Shown: positions 1 through 6,445 of the stretch, in pieces | Layout of the letters: each line of letters starts with the position of its first letter | How positions within the stretch are numbered: position 1 is the stretch's first letter | Assembly (NCBI GenBank): GCA_937902305.1 | Contig: CALDHV010000099.1 | Location: 1 to 11,313, forward strand | Source of the DNA: an uncultured Clostridia bacterium | GTDB lineage: Bacteria > Bacillota > Clostridia > Oscillospirales > Acutalibacteraceae | Reading direction: 5' to 3' | DNA length: 11,313 bases | Translations under genes and position numbers: made by a program | Notes under the pieces: model-generated | What the model was told of the DNA's origin: nothing | Databases searched by the model: none | The model's input: only the letters and a program-made list of their open reading frames with translations

Positions 1-550
1 ATACACGGATCTCTTGGGGGAGAGAAATGTTGTAGACAGGATAACAGACAGCCTGTACAGCGAACTGAAAGAGGAATATCCGGATTTCTGCGTCGGTGCG
101 GCGTGCTATCCCGAGGTACACCCGGAAAGCGTCAATCAGCAGGAGGACATCCTCCATTTGGCGGAAAAAGTGGATGCCGGCGCGGAGTTTTTGACCACGC
201 AGATGTTTTTCGACAACAATCTATTCTACAATTTCCTCTACAAGATCCGGGATGTCGGCATCAAGGTGCCGATCCTGCCGGGCATTATGCCCATCACCAA
301 CGCCAATCAGGTTGAGCGGGCGGTCAAGCTGTCCGGCTCCTACATACCGACCCATTTCAAGGCGCTCGTCGATAAGTTCGGCAACGACCCCGACGCGATG
401 AAGCAGGCGGGCATCGCCTATGCCACCGAGCAGATCATTGACCTGTTCGCCAACGGCATCTACCACGTTCACGTCTATTCGATGAACAAGCCGGATGTAG
501 CCGCGAAGATACAATCCAATCTGTCCGCCATTTTGGGGAAGACCGAATGA
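1..550 (+). CDS. metF: 5,10-methylenetetrahydrofolate reductase, C-terminal part (5' end outside window)
   Basis: MetF is a cytoplasmic flavoprotein that reduces 5,10-methylene-THF to 5-methyl-THF, the methyl donor for methionine synthase. The reading frame is open from the window edge (first whole codon at base 2) to TGA at 548-550, giving 182 residues of a family usually near 290, so about the first 100 are missing. Family landmarks seen in order are the YPEVHPES segment, the GAEFLTTQMFFD strand, PGIMPI, and the C-terminal G-IYHVHVYSMNKP block, the usual MTHFR ending. A TTG at 14 is only an internal codon, since the homologous reading continues upstream of it. The stop overlaps the ATG of the next gene (ATGA, 547-550), which implies translational coupling. 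Its position before the two methionine synthase genes fits its pathway role. The identification is firm; the promoter and any riboswitch would lie outside the window. Confidence 0.95.
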   Translation, partial: YTDLLGERNVVDRITDSLYSELKEEYPDFCVGAACYPEVHPESVNQQEDILHLAEKVDAGAEFLTTQMFFDNNLFYNFLYKIRDVGIKVPILPGIMPITNANQVERAVKLSGSYIPTHFKALVDKFGNDPDAMKQAGIAYATEQIIDLFANGIYHVHVYSMNKPDVAAKIQSNLSAILGKTE

Positions 551-1161
551 CCTCCCCCATCCGCATCACGCCGTATCCCGCGCCGCCGGTGGATGAAGCC
601 GCCGTGTGTCGCTATATGCGGGACGGCGCACCGAACGAAGCCACCCGCGCTTTGGTGCGCGACTGCGTGGCACAGAGTGAGGGAACATTCTCCTACAAGG
701 TATGCTCGGTCGAAACCGACGTCACCGTCAGCGGTGACAAGGTTTCGCTCGGGTTTGTTTGCTTTAGGAGCGCGTCGCTTGCCCGCCACCTTGCCGGATG
801 TGACCGCGCGGTGGTCTTTGCCGCCACGGTGGGTCTGGAGATCGACCGCGCGATACGGCGATACAGCCGTATCTCCCCCTCCCGCGCGCTGTGTCTGCAA
901 GCTCTCGGCACCGAACGGGTGGAGGCACTGTGCGACCGGTTTGAGTCGGATGTGCGGCAGGAGGCAGAGCGAAACGGACGGGTCGTCCGTCCGCGCTTCA
1001 GCCCCGGCTACGGCGATCTGCCGCTCGACATACAGCGGGATATCATCCGCGCTCTCGATTGCCCGCGCACGATCGGCGTGACCTTAAACGACAGTCTGCT
1101 GATGTCCCCCGCCAAATCTGTGACGGCGATCATCGGCATTGCGGAGGAAAAAGAACGATGA
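547..1161 (+). CDS. Stand-alone methionine synthase activation (reactivation) domain protein
   Basis: This 204-residue protein matches the vitamin B12-dependent methionine synthase activation domain (the C-terminal module of long MetH enzymes), here as a separate gene. In long MetH this domain binds S-adenosylmethionine and remethylates cob(II)alamin after accidental oxidation, using a reduced flavoprotein. Visible support is the RPRFSPGYGDLPL block at residues 148-160, corresponding to the Arg/Gly-Tyr SAM-binding segment, and the conserved ending TLNDSLLMSPAKSVTAIIGI at 179-198. The first 50 residues are less conserved. The ATG at 547 overlaps the metF stop and has a purine-rich GGGGAAG five bases upstream. 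The TGA (1159-1161) overlaps the metH start, so the three genes are probably co-translated. The metH gene downstream lacks this domain, which supports the two proteins working as a split enzyme. No named electron donor gene is nearby. Confidence 0.9.
   Translation: MTSPIRITPYPAPPVDEAAVCRYMRDGAPNEATRALVRDCVAQSEGTFSYKVCSVETDVTVSGDKVSLGFVCFRSASLARHLAGCDRAVVFAATVGLEIDRAIRRYSRISPSRALCLQALGTERVEALCDRFESDVRQEAERNGRVVRPRFSPGYGDLPLDIQRDIIRALDCPRTIGVTLNDSLLMSPAKSVTAIIGIAEEKER
1143..1147 (+). promoter_or_regulatory. Ribosome binding site for metH
   Basis: GGAGG lies ten bases before the ATG at 1158, inside the end of the activation-domain gene. It supports ATG 1158 rather than the upstream in-frame ATG at 1059, which would add 33 residues unrelated to MetH and lie inside the preceding gene. 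Confidence 0.7.
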
Positions 1162-3551
1162 ATATTTTATCCTATCTCGAAAAACATATCGTCTGCCTCG
1201 ACGGAGGCATGGGGACGCTGTTGCAGGCGCAGGGTCTGCGCGCGGGCGAAGACCCCGAGCGGTGGAATCTCTCCCACCCGCAGGCGGTGCAGAGCATCCA
1301 CCGCGCCTATTATGACGCGGGCAGTCATATCGTGAATACCAACACCTTTGGCGCAAACCTCCTGCGCTTTTCGCAGGAGGAGCTGGAGCAGATCATCCGC
1401 GCCGCGGTGGAAAACGCCCGCATCGCCCGCGACACGTCGTCCGCACCGCAGGAGAAGTTCATCGCGCTGGACATCGGGCCGACCGGCAAACTGCTCAAGC
1501 CGTACGGCGACCTCGATTTTGAGGAAGCGGTCGCGATATTTGCCGCCACGGTGCGCATCGGCGTCGCGTGCGGGGTCGATCTCATCACGGTCGAAACGAT
1601 GAACGACTGCTATGAAACCAAAGCGGCGGTGCTTGCCGCCAAAGAAAACAGCGATCTGCCGGTCTTTGTGACCAATGCCTACGGCGAGGACGGCAAGCTG
1701 ATGACCGGCGCGACCCCGGAGGCGATGGTCGCGATGCTGGAAGGGCTGGGAGCCGACGCGATCGGGCTCAACTGCTCGCTCGGGCCGCGTCAGCTTGCCC
1801 CGGTCGCGGAAACCATCTTGACCCACGCGTCGGTGCCGGTCATTTTCAAGCCCAACGCGGGTCTGCCGCAGGTACGAGACGGCAAGACCGTCTATGATGT
1901 TTCCCCCGCCGATTTTGCCGCCGCGGTCGCCCCGCTGGTGGAACGCGGGGTGCGGATCATCGGCGGCTGTTGCGGCACGACGCCGGCATATATCGCCGCT
2001 CTGCGGGATCAGCTCGGCAAAACGCCGCTCCCGATCTCCGCGAAAAATGAAACCGTCGTATCCTCGTATACCCACACCGTCCGCTTCGGCAATTCGCCGG
2101 TGCTGATCGGTGAGCGCATCAATCCGACCGGGAAAAAGCGCTTCCAACAGGCACTGCGGGAGCACGACATCAACTATATCCTGCAGGAGGGGCTCGGTCA
2201 GGCGGAGCGCGGCGTGCACATCCTCGATGTGAATGTCGGACTGCCGGATATACAGGAAGCGGAGCTGTTGACCGAGGCAGTCGAGGAATTGCAAGCAGTC
2301 ACCGACCTGCCGTTGCAAATCGACACCGCCGACCCGACCGCGATGGAACGCGCCCTGCGCCGCTACAATGGCAAGGCACTCATCAATTCCGTCAACGGCA
2401 AAGAGGACAGTATGCGGGCGATCTTCCCGCTTGTAAAAAAATACGGCGGTGCGGTCATCGCGCTGACCCTGGATGAAAACGGCATCCCCGCCGATGCCGA
2501 CGGACGGGTGACGATCGCGCGAAAGATACGGGACACCGCCGCCGACTACGGTATCGCCGCCAAAGACCTCATCTTTGACACGCTGGCGATGACGGTCAGC
2601 GCGGACAAACACGCCGCGACGGTCACGCTGGAGGCGTTGCGGCGCATCCGCACCGAGCTCGGCTGTCACACCTCGCTGGGTGTTTCCAATGTGTCGTTCG
2701 GGCTTCCCCGCCGCGAGATCGTGAACAGCGTCTTTTTCGGCGCGGCGCTCGAAAACGGGTTGAGCGCGGCGATCATCAATCCCTATTCCGCCGATATGAT
2801 GAAAACCTATTTCGCTCACCGCACCTTGCACGGGCTGGATGCGGATTGCGGCGATTATATCGCATTCTGCGAAACACTGACCGACACGCCGACGGCAAAT
2901 GCCGCCCCGACCAAAGCCGCGGCAGATGCTCCGACCACCCTGCAGAGCGCGATCCGCAAGGGACTGCGCGACGCGGCGCGGGAGCTGACCCGCACGCTGT
3001 TGCAGACCGTGCCGCCGCTGTCGATCATCAATGACGAGATCATCCCCGCGCTCGACGAGGTCGGCAAGGGGTTTGAAAACAAGACAGTCTTTCTCCCCCA
3101 ACTGCTGATGAGCGCGGAGGCGGCGCAAGGCGCATTTGAGCTCATCCGCGCCGCCGATACCGCCCCGCGCGATAATACCGACGGGATGACGGTTATTCTG
3201 GCGACGGTACACGGCGACATCCACGACATCGGCAAAAACATTGTGCGCCTGTTGCTGGAAAACTACGGCTTCGCGGTGCGCGATCTCGGCAAGGACGTGC
3301 CGCCGGAAAAGATCGTCACAGAAGCCGTGCGCACAGGTGCGCCGCTGGTCGGGCTGAGTGCGCTGATGACCACCACCGTCCCCGCGATGGAGGAAACCAT
3401 CCGCCTGCTTCACGAGCAGGCACCGTCCTGCCGCGTCGTGGTCGGCGGAGCGGTGCTCAATCCCGATTATGCCGCCCGCATCCACGCCGATGCGTATGCA
3501 AAGGACGCGATGGAAACGGTGCGCTTCGCCGAGAAAATCCGGGATATATAA
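1158..3551 (+). CDS. metH: Cobalamin-dependent methionine synthase, short form without activation domain
   Basis: MetH transfers the methyl group of 5-methyl-THF to homocysteine through methylcobalamin in the cytoplasm. The protein is 797 residues, against about 1,200 for the E. coli enzyme. Domains in order are: homocysteine-binding barrel (about 1-285) with the zinc ligands Cys206 in GLNCS and Cys271-Cys272 in GGCCGTTP; pterin-binding barrel (about 310-565) beginning IGERINPTGKKRF; an Ala/Thr/Pro-rich linker near 572-592; the helical cobalamin cap (about 595-670); and the Rossmann-like cobalamin domain (about 676-797). The last carries DIHDIGKN at 687-694, so His689 is the expected cobalt ligand, and GGAVLN at 763-768. 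The C-terminal activation domain is absent and is supplied by the preceding gene. ATG 1158 overlaps that gene's stop. All recognisable catalytic residues are present, so the enzyme looks functional. Confidence 0.96.
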   Translation: MNILSYLEKHIVCLDGGMGTLLQAQGLRAGEDPERWNLSHPQAVQSIHRAYYDAGSHIVNTNTFGANLLRFSQEELEQIIRAAVENARIARDTSSAPQEKFIALDIGPTGKLLKPYGDLDFEEAVAIFAATVRIGVACGVDLITVETMNDCYETKAAVLAAKENSDLPVFVTNAYGEDGKLMTGATPEAMVAMLEGLGADAIGLNCSLGPRQLAPVAETILTHASVPVIFKPNAGLPQVRDGKTVYDVSPADFAAAVAPLVERGVRIIGGCCGTTPAYIAALRDQLGKTPLPISAKNETVVSSYTHTVRFGNSPVLIGERINPTGKKRFQQALREHDINYILQEGLGQAERGVHILDVNVGLPDIQEAELLTEAVEELQAVTDLPLQIDTADPTAMERALRRYNGKALINSVNGKEDSMRAIFPLVKKYGGAVIALTLDENGIPADADGRVTIARKIRDTAADYGIAAKDLIFDTLAMTVSADKHAATVTLEALRRIRTELGCHTSLGVSNVSFGLPRREIVNSVFFGAALENGLSAAIINPYSADMMKTYFAHRTLHGLDADCGDYIAFCETLTDTPTANAAPTKAAADAPTTLQSAIRKGLRDAARELTRTLLQTVPPLSIINDEIIPALDEVGKGFENKTVFLPQLLMSAEAAQGAFELIRAADTAPRDNTDGMTVILATVHGDIHDIGKNIVRLLLENYGFAVRDLGKDVPPEKIVTEAVRTGAPLVGLSALMTTTVPAMEETIRLLHEQAPSCRVVVGGAVLNPDYAARIHADAYAKDAMETVRFAEKIRDI

Positions 3552-3563
3552 CACGCGACACAG

Positions 3564-3571
3564 AAAGAAGG
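3564..3571 (+). promoter_or_regulatory. Ribosome binding site for the nucleoside hydrolase gene
   Basis: AAAGAAGG sits seven bases before ATG 3579 in the 27-base gap after metH. It fixes this start, and the short gap without a terminator or clear promoter argues for read-through from metH. Confidence 0.6.
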
Positions 3572-3578
3572 CATAGAA

Positions 3579-4508
3579 ATGACCTCCGAGCAATACGCGC
3601 GCTGTCTGCAGGTGCCGACCGGCAAGGTGGATGTTGTCATCGACACCGACACCTACAATGAGATCGACGACCAGTTCGCCGTCTCCTATCTGATCCGATC
3701 TCCGGAAAAGCTCCATACGGTGGCGCTGTATGCCGCGCCGTTTTACAACAGCAACTCCACCGGCCCGGCGGACGGGATGGAAAAAAGCTATGCCGAGCTG
3801 CTCAAGCTCCTGCGCTTTGCAGGTGCGGACGAGCTGACGGCGGTCACATTTCGGGGCGCCGACCGCTATCTGCCGGATGAAAGCACCCCCGTGCCGTCCG
3901 ACGCGGTGCGGGATCTGGTCGCCCGCTCCCGGGCGTATTCCGCCGATCACCCGCTCTATGTGGTGGCGATCGGTGCTATCACCAATATCGCCTCTGCCCT
4001 GCTGACCGACCCGACGCTCAAGGAACGCATCGTGGTGGTGTGGCTGGGCGGTCACGCGCGTCATATCGAGGAAAAGCCTGCGTCGGAGTTCAATATGACG
4101 CAGGATATTGCCGCCGCCCGCGTGGTGATGGGATGCGGCGTACCGTTCGTACAGCTACCGTGTTGCGGGGTGGTAAGCGAGTTCGCCGTTTCACCGGCGG
4201 AGCTCAACTACTGGCTACGCGGCAAAAATCCGCTGGCGGACTATCTTGCCCGTCACAGCATCGAAGCCGAGGAGAAGGACGCCGACAGCTATTCCTCCCC
4301 GTGGACGCGGGTGATCTGGGATGTGACCGCCGTCGGGTGGTTGCTCAATGACGGCAACCGCTTTATGCGCTCCCGCACCGTCCCGGTATATCTGCCCGCC
4401 TATGACCGTTCGTATGAGAGCACACCGCATCCCCGCGATATGACCTATGTGTATCTCATCGAGCGCAACGCGCTGATGGACGATCTTTTCCGCAAGCTAC
4501 GGCAATAA
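3579..4508 (+). CDS. Nucleoside hydrolase family protein (IunH/RihA-type fold)
   Basis: This is a 309-residue protein of the inosine-uridine preferring nucleoside hydrolase superfamily, calcium enzymes that cleave the N-glycosidic bond of ribonucleosides. Support comes from the N-terminal aspartate cluster DTDTYNEIDDQFA (Asp22, Asp24, Asp30, Asp31), the AIGAITNIA segment near 130-138, WLGGHA at 155-160, EFNMTQD at 170-176 (matching the EFN..xD calcium/ribose region) and a late aspartate, Asp248. Two points differ from classical members: the aspartate loop is two residues longer than DxDxGxDD, and the usual His-Asp pair near the C-terminus is Trp247-Asp248. This suggests a divergent subfamily whose substrate may not be a common nucleoside. 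No signal peptide is seen. It is last in the metF-metH run, ahead of a strong terminator, so a link to nucleoside or S-adenosylhomocysteine by-product salvage is possible but unproven. Confidence 0.85.
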   Translation: MTSEQYARCLQVPTGKVDVVIDTDTYNEIDDQFAVSYLIRSPEKLHTVALYAAPFYNSNSTGPADGMEKSYAELLKLLRFAGADELTAVTFRGADRYLPDESTPVPSDAVRDLVARSRAYSADHPLYVVAIGAITNIASALLTDPTLKERIVVVWLGGHARHIEEKPASEFNMTQDIAAARVVMGCGVPFVQLPCCGVVSEFAVSPAELNYWLRGKNPLADYLARHSIEAEEKDADSYSSPWTRVIWDVTAVGWLLNDGNRFMRSRTVPVYLPAYDRSYESTPHPRDMTYVYLIERNALMDDLFRKLRQ

Positions 4509-4514
4509 AAAGCG

Positions 4515-4554
4515 ACACCGCACTCTGCCATAAGAGCAGGGTGCGGTGTTTTTT
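4515..4554. terminator. Rho-independent terminator between convergent operons
   Basis: The arms ACACCGCACTCTGC (4515-4528) and GCAGGGTGCGGTGT (4536-4549) pair over 14 bases with one G-U wobble on the plus strand and a seven-base loop. They are followed by a T run to 4554. This ends the metF-metH-nucleoside hydrolase run. On the minus strand a T run (complement of 4507-4511) follows after three bases, so it may also weakly stop the converging paralog operon. Confidence 0.92.
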
Positions 4555-4563
4555 GTTGTGCGA

Positions 4564-4878
4564 TCACACATAGCCGTAGGCACATTCCTCGCTGGTGATC
4601 ATAATGGTATCAGTGTTGACAATCTTTTTGAGAGTCTCCCCCAGCCGAACGATCTCGTCCTTTTCGATGCCGAACAGCGTGATGCGCAGGCTGGTTTCGG
4701 TCACAAAGCCGTTTTTGTGTGTATAGCCGCCGAGCTGTCGCGTCATGGAAAAGCCGATCTCATCGCGCTTGCATTGCTCGGTCAATATTTCGCTGAAATG
4801 CTCCGCCGTGAGGAACTCCTCGTATGTATCCTGATCCTTCAGCCCGATATAGATCTCATATTTGATATGATCCTGCAT
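4564..4878 (-). CDS. Small conserved hypothetical protein, paralog 2 of a tandem pair
   Basis: This is a 104-residue acidic soluble protein of unknown function. It starts DHIKYEIYIGLKDQDTY, a beta strand followed by GLxDxD. The middle carries GFSMTRQLGGYTHKNG, and the end has predicted strands around SLRITLFGI and DTIMITSEE. The order of strands and helices recalls an alpha/beta (ferredoxin-like) fold and small DUF3574-like or phage-type hypothetical proteins, but I cannot assign a family with certainty. It is clearly homologous to the next gene upstream: both share GFS-(M/L)-T-x-QLGGY, then NG, E-x-S, and a closing strand. The ATG at 4878 has GGAGG (complement of 4885-4889) six bases before it. 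Only 13 bases separate the two genes, so they form an operon driven from the promoter near 5243-5272. No catalytic motif, membrane segment or signal peptide is seen. Confidence 0.8.
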   Translation of the reverse strand: MQDHIKYEIYIGLKDQDTYEEFLTAEHFSEILTEQCKRDEIGFSMTRQLGGYTHKNGFVTETSLRITLFGIEKDEIVRLGETLKKIVNTDTIMITSEECAYGYV

Positions 4879-4891
4879 AGTTTTCCTCCGC

Positions 4892-5209
4892 TCAGTAGTA
4901 TTCGACGTCGATCTCTTTTTTGACGATCAGCACCGATTCCTGCGAAAACTCGCGCTTGATATTCTCGATGACGGTACGGAGCGAGTCCATATCGACCTGT
5001 CCGATGATGGTGAGCTTCATACTGTCCTCCGACAGGAAGGTGCCGTTGTGGCGGATGTAACCGCCGAGCTGATCGGTCAGAGAAAAGCCCGCCTGCGACT
5101 CCAGGAGCAGATCAATGATAGACGCGCGTATTTTCTCAAAGTAACTTACTTCATCATTCCCCTGAAGCCCTTTACTGCCGAAATAAATATCCAGCTTGTA
5201 GGATCTCAC
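4892..5209 (-). CDS. Small conserved hypothetical protein, paralog 1 of a tandem pair
   Basis: This 105-residue protein of unknown function is the first gene of a two-gene operon. It begins YKLDIYFGSKG, parallel to KYEIYIGLKD in its neighbour. It continues with GFSLTDQLGGYIRHNG, then SEDSMKLTIIG, a helix-forming stretch, and the strand ESVLIVKKEIDVEYY. The match to the downstream gene runs the full length, so this is an ancient tandem duplication; the proteins may form a heterodimer. The start is GTG at 5209, with a strong purine-rich ribosome site (AAGGGGG, around 5220-5226 on the complement) about ten bases upstream and a good promoter just beyond. The leader is short, near 25-30 bases. DUF3574-like proteins are the closest fold I can suggest, at low certainty. 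There is no evidence of transfer, signal peptide or membrane segment. Confidence 0.8.
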   Translation of the reverse strand: MRSYKLDIYFGSKGLQGNDEVSYFEKIRASIIDLLLESQAGFSLTDQLGGYIRHNGTFLSEDSMKLTIIGQVDMDSLRTVIENIKREFSQESVLIVKKEIDVEYY

Positions 5210-5242
5210 GCCGCCGGTACCCCCTTCCCCTCTAATAGGTCA

Positions 5243-5272
5243 AGTGTACCACACGCCGGCCGAAAAAGTCAA
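5243..5272 (-). promoter_or_regulatory. Extended -10 sigma-A promoter of the paralog operon
   Basis: On the minus strand TTGACT (5272-5267) is separated by 18 bases from TACACT (5248-5243). The -10 box is preceded by TGG, giving an extended TGn box. Transcription would start near 5236, just before the purine-rich ribosome site of the GTG start at 5209. Confidence 0.7.
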
Positions 5273-5283
5273 GAGAAAGAAGA

Positions 5284-5316
5284 GCACGCAGCGCGGTGCG
5301 TCGGCGACGCCGCACC
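5284..5316. repeat. GC-rich hairpin, possible REP-like dispersed element
   Basis: GGTGCG (5295-5300) pairs with CGCACC (5311-5316). An inner CG/CG pairing leaves a GCGA tetraloop (GNRA type) on the plus strand. A competing stem can form with the upstream CGCA (5287-5290) and TGCG (5297-5300). On the minus strand the hairpin lies about 90 bases after the ppk2 stop and is followed by a pyrimidine-rich stretch rather than a clean T run, so it is at best a weak terminator. The shape resembles the short palindromic repeats scattered between genes in many Clostridia; its copy number cannot be judged from one window. Confidence 0.5.
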
Positions 5317-5378
5317 CTACGGCACAGTATTCCGACATACGCAGAAAACTCCGGCAACGCGCAAACCAAAGCCCTCAT

Positions 5379-5406
5379 CATCTAACGTCTAACATCTACC
5401 ATCTAC
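5379..5406. repeat. Four-copy 7-base tandem repeat overlapping the ppk2 stop
   Basis: Four consecutive heptamers read CATCTAA, CGTCTAA, CATCTAC, CATCTAC on the plus strand (GTAGATG-type on the minus strand). The last unit contains the TAG stop of the polyphosphate kinase gene. Units differ from each other at one or two positions. No function can be assigned. Confidence 0.75.
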
Positions 5407-6299
5407 TCCTGTCGGATGCCGGCGGTGCGTTCGAGGTCACACAAAAGCTTATTTTTCATCGCCGCGACCCGCTCCTTTTCGTGCGGCGAAACCGTCGGAT
5501 AGTGCGGATCGACGCTTTTGAGGGTGTCCAGCACGATCTGCGACACCAAAAAACGCGCAAACCACTTATGATCCGCCGGAACAACGAACCACGGTGCCTC
5601 CGGCGTGGCAGTGCGGTCGATCATCCGCTCAAACGACTCCATATACTCGTCCCAATGATCCCGCTCGGCAATATCGCGTTCGGACAGCTTCCAATTCTTA
5701 GAGGGGGTGTCGATGCGGGATAAAAACCGCCGTGCCTGCTCCTCCTCCGACACATTGAGAAAGATCTTGATGACCCGGGTGCCGGTGGTATACAGATATT
5801 TTTCATAATCCGCGATCTGCTCATACCGCAGGCGGATGACATCGGTTTTTTTGACCCGATCCGGCATCGGCTGATCCTTCCACAGCGCGTGTACCCGCTC
5901 CACCAGCACGCTTTCGTAGTAACTGCGGTTGAAGATCGAGATATTGCCCTTGGCGGGCAGGGCGCTCCAAAAGCGCCACAAAAAATCGTGATTGAGCTCC
6001 TCCTGCGACGGCGTTTTGAAGCAATATTCCTTGACCCCGTGCGGCGACAGAGTGCTGAAAACGGTGCGGATGACCCCGTCCTTCCCCGCCGCGTCCATCG
6101 CCTGGAAAATGAAGACGATGCCCTCCTTGCGCTCCGCATACAGCGCAAGCTGTAATTCGTTGATGCGCCGCAGATTGGCGCGAAAGCCGTCCCGCACCTC
6201 GCCGCGTTCGTGAAAGGTGCCCGTGTCATCCGTTTTAAGGTGGCGAATATCCACCCTTTTCGTCCCGTCGAAGCGATAGTTTTGCGTATCAAAGCCCAT
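5403..6299 (-). CDS. PPK2-family polyphosphate kinase
   Basis: PPK2 enzymes move phosphate between polyphosphate and nucleotides (NMP, NDP), usually making ATP or GTP from stored polyphosphate in the cytoplasm. With ATG at 6299 the protein has 298 residues, typical for single-domain PPK2. Seen in order are the Walker A-like QAMDAAGKDG (66-75), the FKTPSQEELNHDFLWR segment (94-109), the Walker B region IFNRSYYE (122-129) with VERVH after it, the lid region with KNWKLSERDI (201-210), and the closing PWFVVPADHKWFARF (236-250). The frame stays open to 6398, but that extension runs into the terminator of the neighbouring gene and upstream of the -10 box, so a start at 6299 (or 6314) is preferred. 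It has its own extended -10 promoter. Its exact nucleotide preference (PPK2 class) cannot be read from sequence by eye. It ends beside an unusual repeat element. Confidence 0.92.
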   Translation of the reverse strand: MGFDTQNYRFDGTKRVDIRHLKTDDTGTFHERGEVRDGFRANLRRINELQLALYAERKEGIVFIFQAMDAAGKDGVIRTVFSTLSPHGVKEYCFKTPSQEELNHDFLWRFWSALPAKGNISIFNRSYYESVLVERVHALWKDQPMPDRVKKTDVIRLRYEQIADYEKYLYTTGTRVIKIFLNVSEEEQARRFLSRIDTPSKNWKLSERDIAERDHWDEYMESFERMIDRTATPEAPWFVVPADHKWFARFLVSQIVLDTLKSVDPHYPTVSPHEKERVAAMKNKLLCDLERTAGIRQE

Positions 6300-6305
6300 A
6301 CCGTC

Positions 6306-6311
6306 ATCACC
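6306..6311 (-). promoter_or_regulatory. Possible ribosome binding site choosing the PPK2 start
   Basis: GGTGAT on the minus strand matches the downstream half of the anti-Shine-Dalgarno complement (AGGAGGTGATC) and lies six bases before ATG 6299. The alternative ATG 6314 has no comparable site, so 6299 is favoured, with moderate certainty. Confidence 0.4.
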
Positions 6312-6333
6312 CATTCCGTCATTTATGCCACCA

Positions 6334-6342
6334 TTTATACCA
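6334..6342 (-). promoter_or_regulatory. Extended -10 promoter of the PPK2 gene
   Basis: The minus strand reads TGG then TATAAA (6342-6334). No convincing -35 box is found 16-18 bases upstream, as is common for TGn promoters. Transcription would start near 6327, leaving a leader of about 28 bases before ATG 6299. Confidence 0.55.
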
Positions 6343-6389
6343 CAGCATAGTGTAACCCCGGCAGGCAAAGAATATGAGCAAAACAGCAG

Positions 6390-6429
6390 AAAAAACATTG
6401 CCGAGTGTCCATAAGGACGCTCGGCAATG
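6390..6429 (-). terminator. Rho-independent terminator of the SPFH gene
   Basis: The arms at 6415-6429 and 6396-6410 form a 15-base stem with one mismatch on the minus strand and a four-base loop, followed by a T run (complement of 6390-6395). It lies 16 bases past the SPFH stop and isolates ppk2 transcriptionally. Confidence 0.92.
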
Positions 6430-6445
6430 AAAGAGTTTTTGTCAT

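Noticed and set aside
14..16. TTG as the metF start
   Set aside because: It falls in the middle of the conserved MetF barrel, and the frame is open to the left edge.
1167..4064. A 965-codon open frame on the minus strand opposite metH and the nucleoside hydrolase
   Set aside because: The plus strand encodes clear MetH and nucleoside hydrolase domains across the whole stretch. The antisense product is Arg/His/Gly-rich with no recognisable domain, as expected from GC-rich codon bias on the other strand.
5048..5723. Two plus-strand frames of 114 and 159 codons across the 5210-5402 gap
   Set aside because: They run antisense to the paralog gene and to ppk2, lack ribosome sites, and encode basic low-complexity peptides.
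6300..6398. N-terminal extension of the polyphosphate kinase frame to base 6398
   Set aside because: The extra 33 codons overlap the T run of the SPFH terminator and lie upstream of the predicted -10 box. They encode a Cys/Gly-rich stretch not typical of PPK2.
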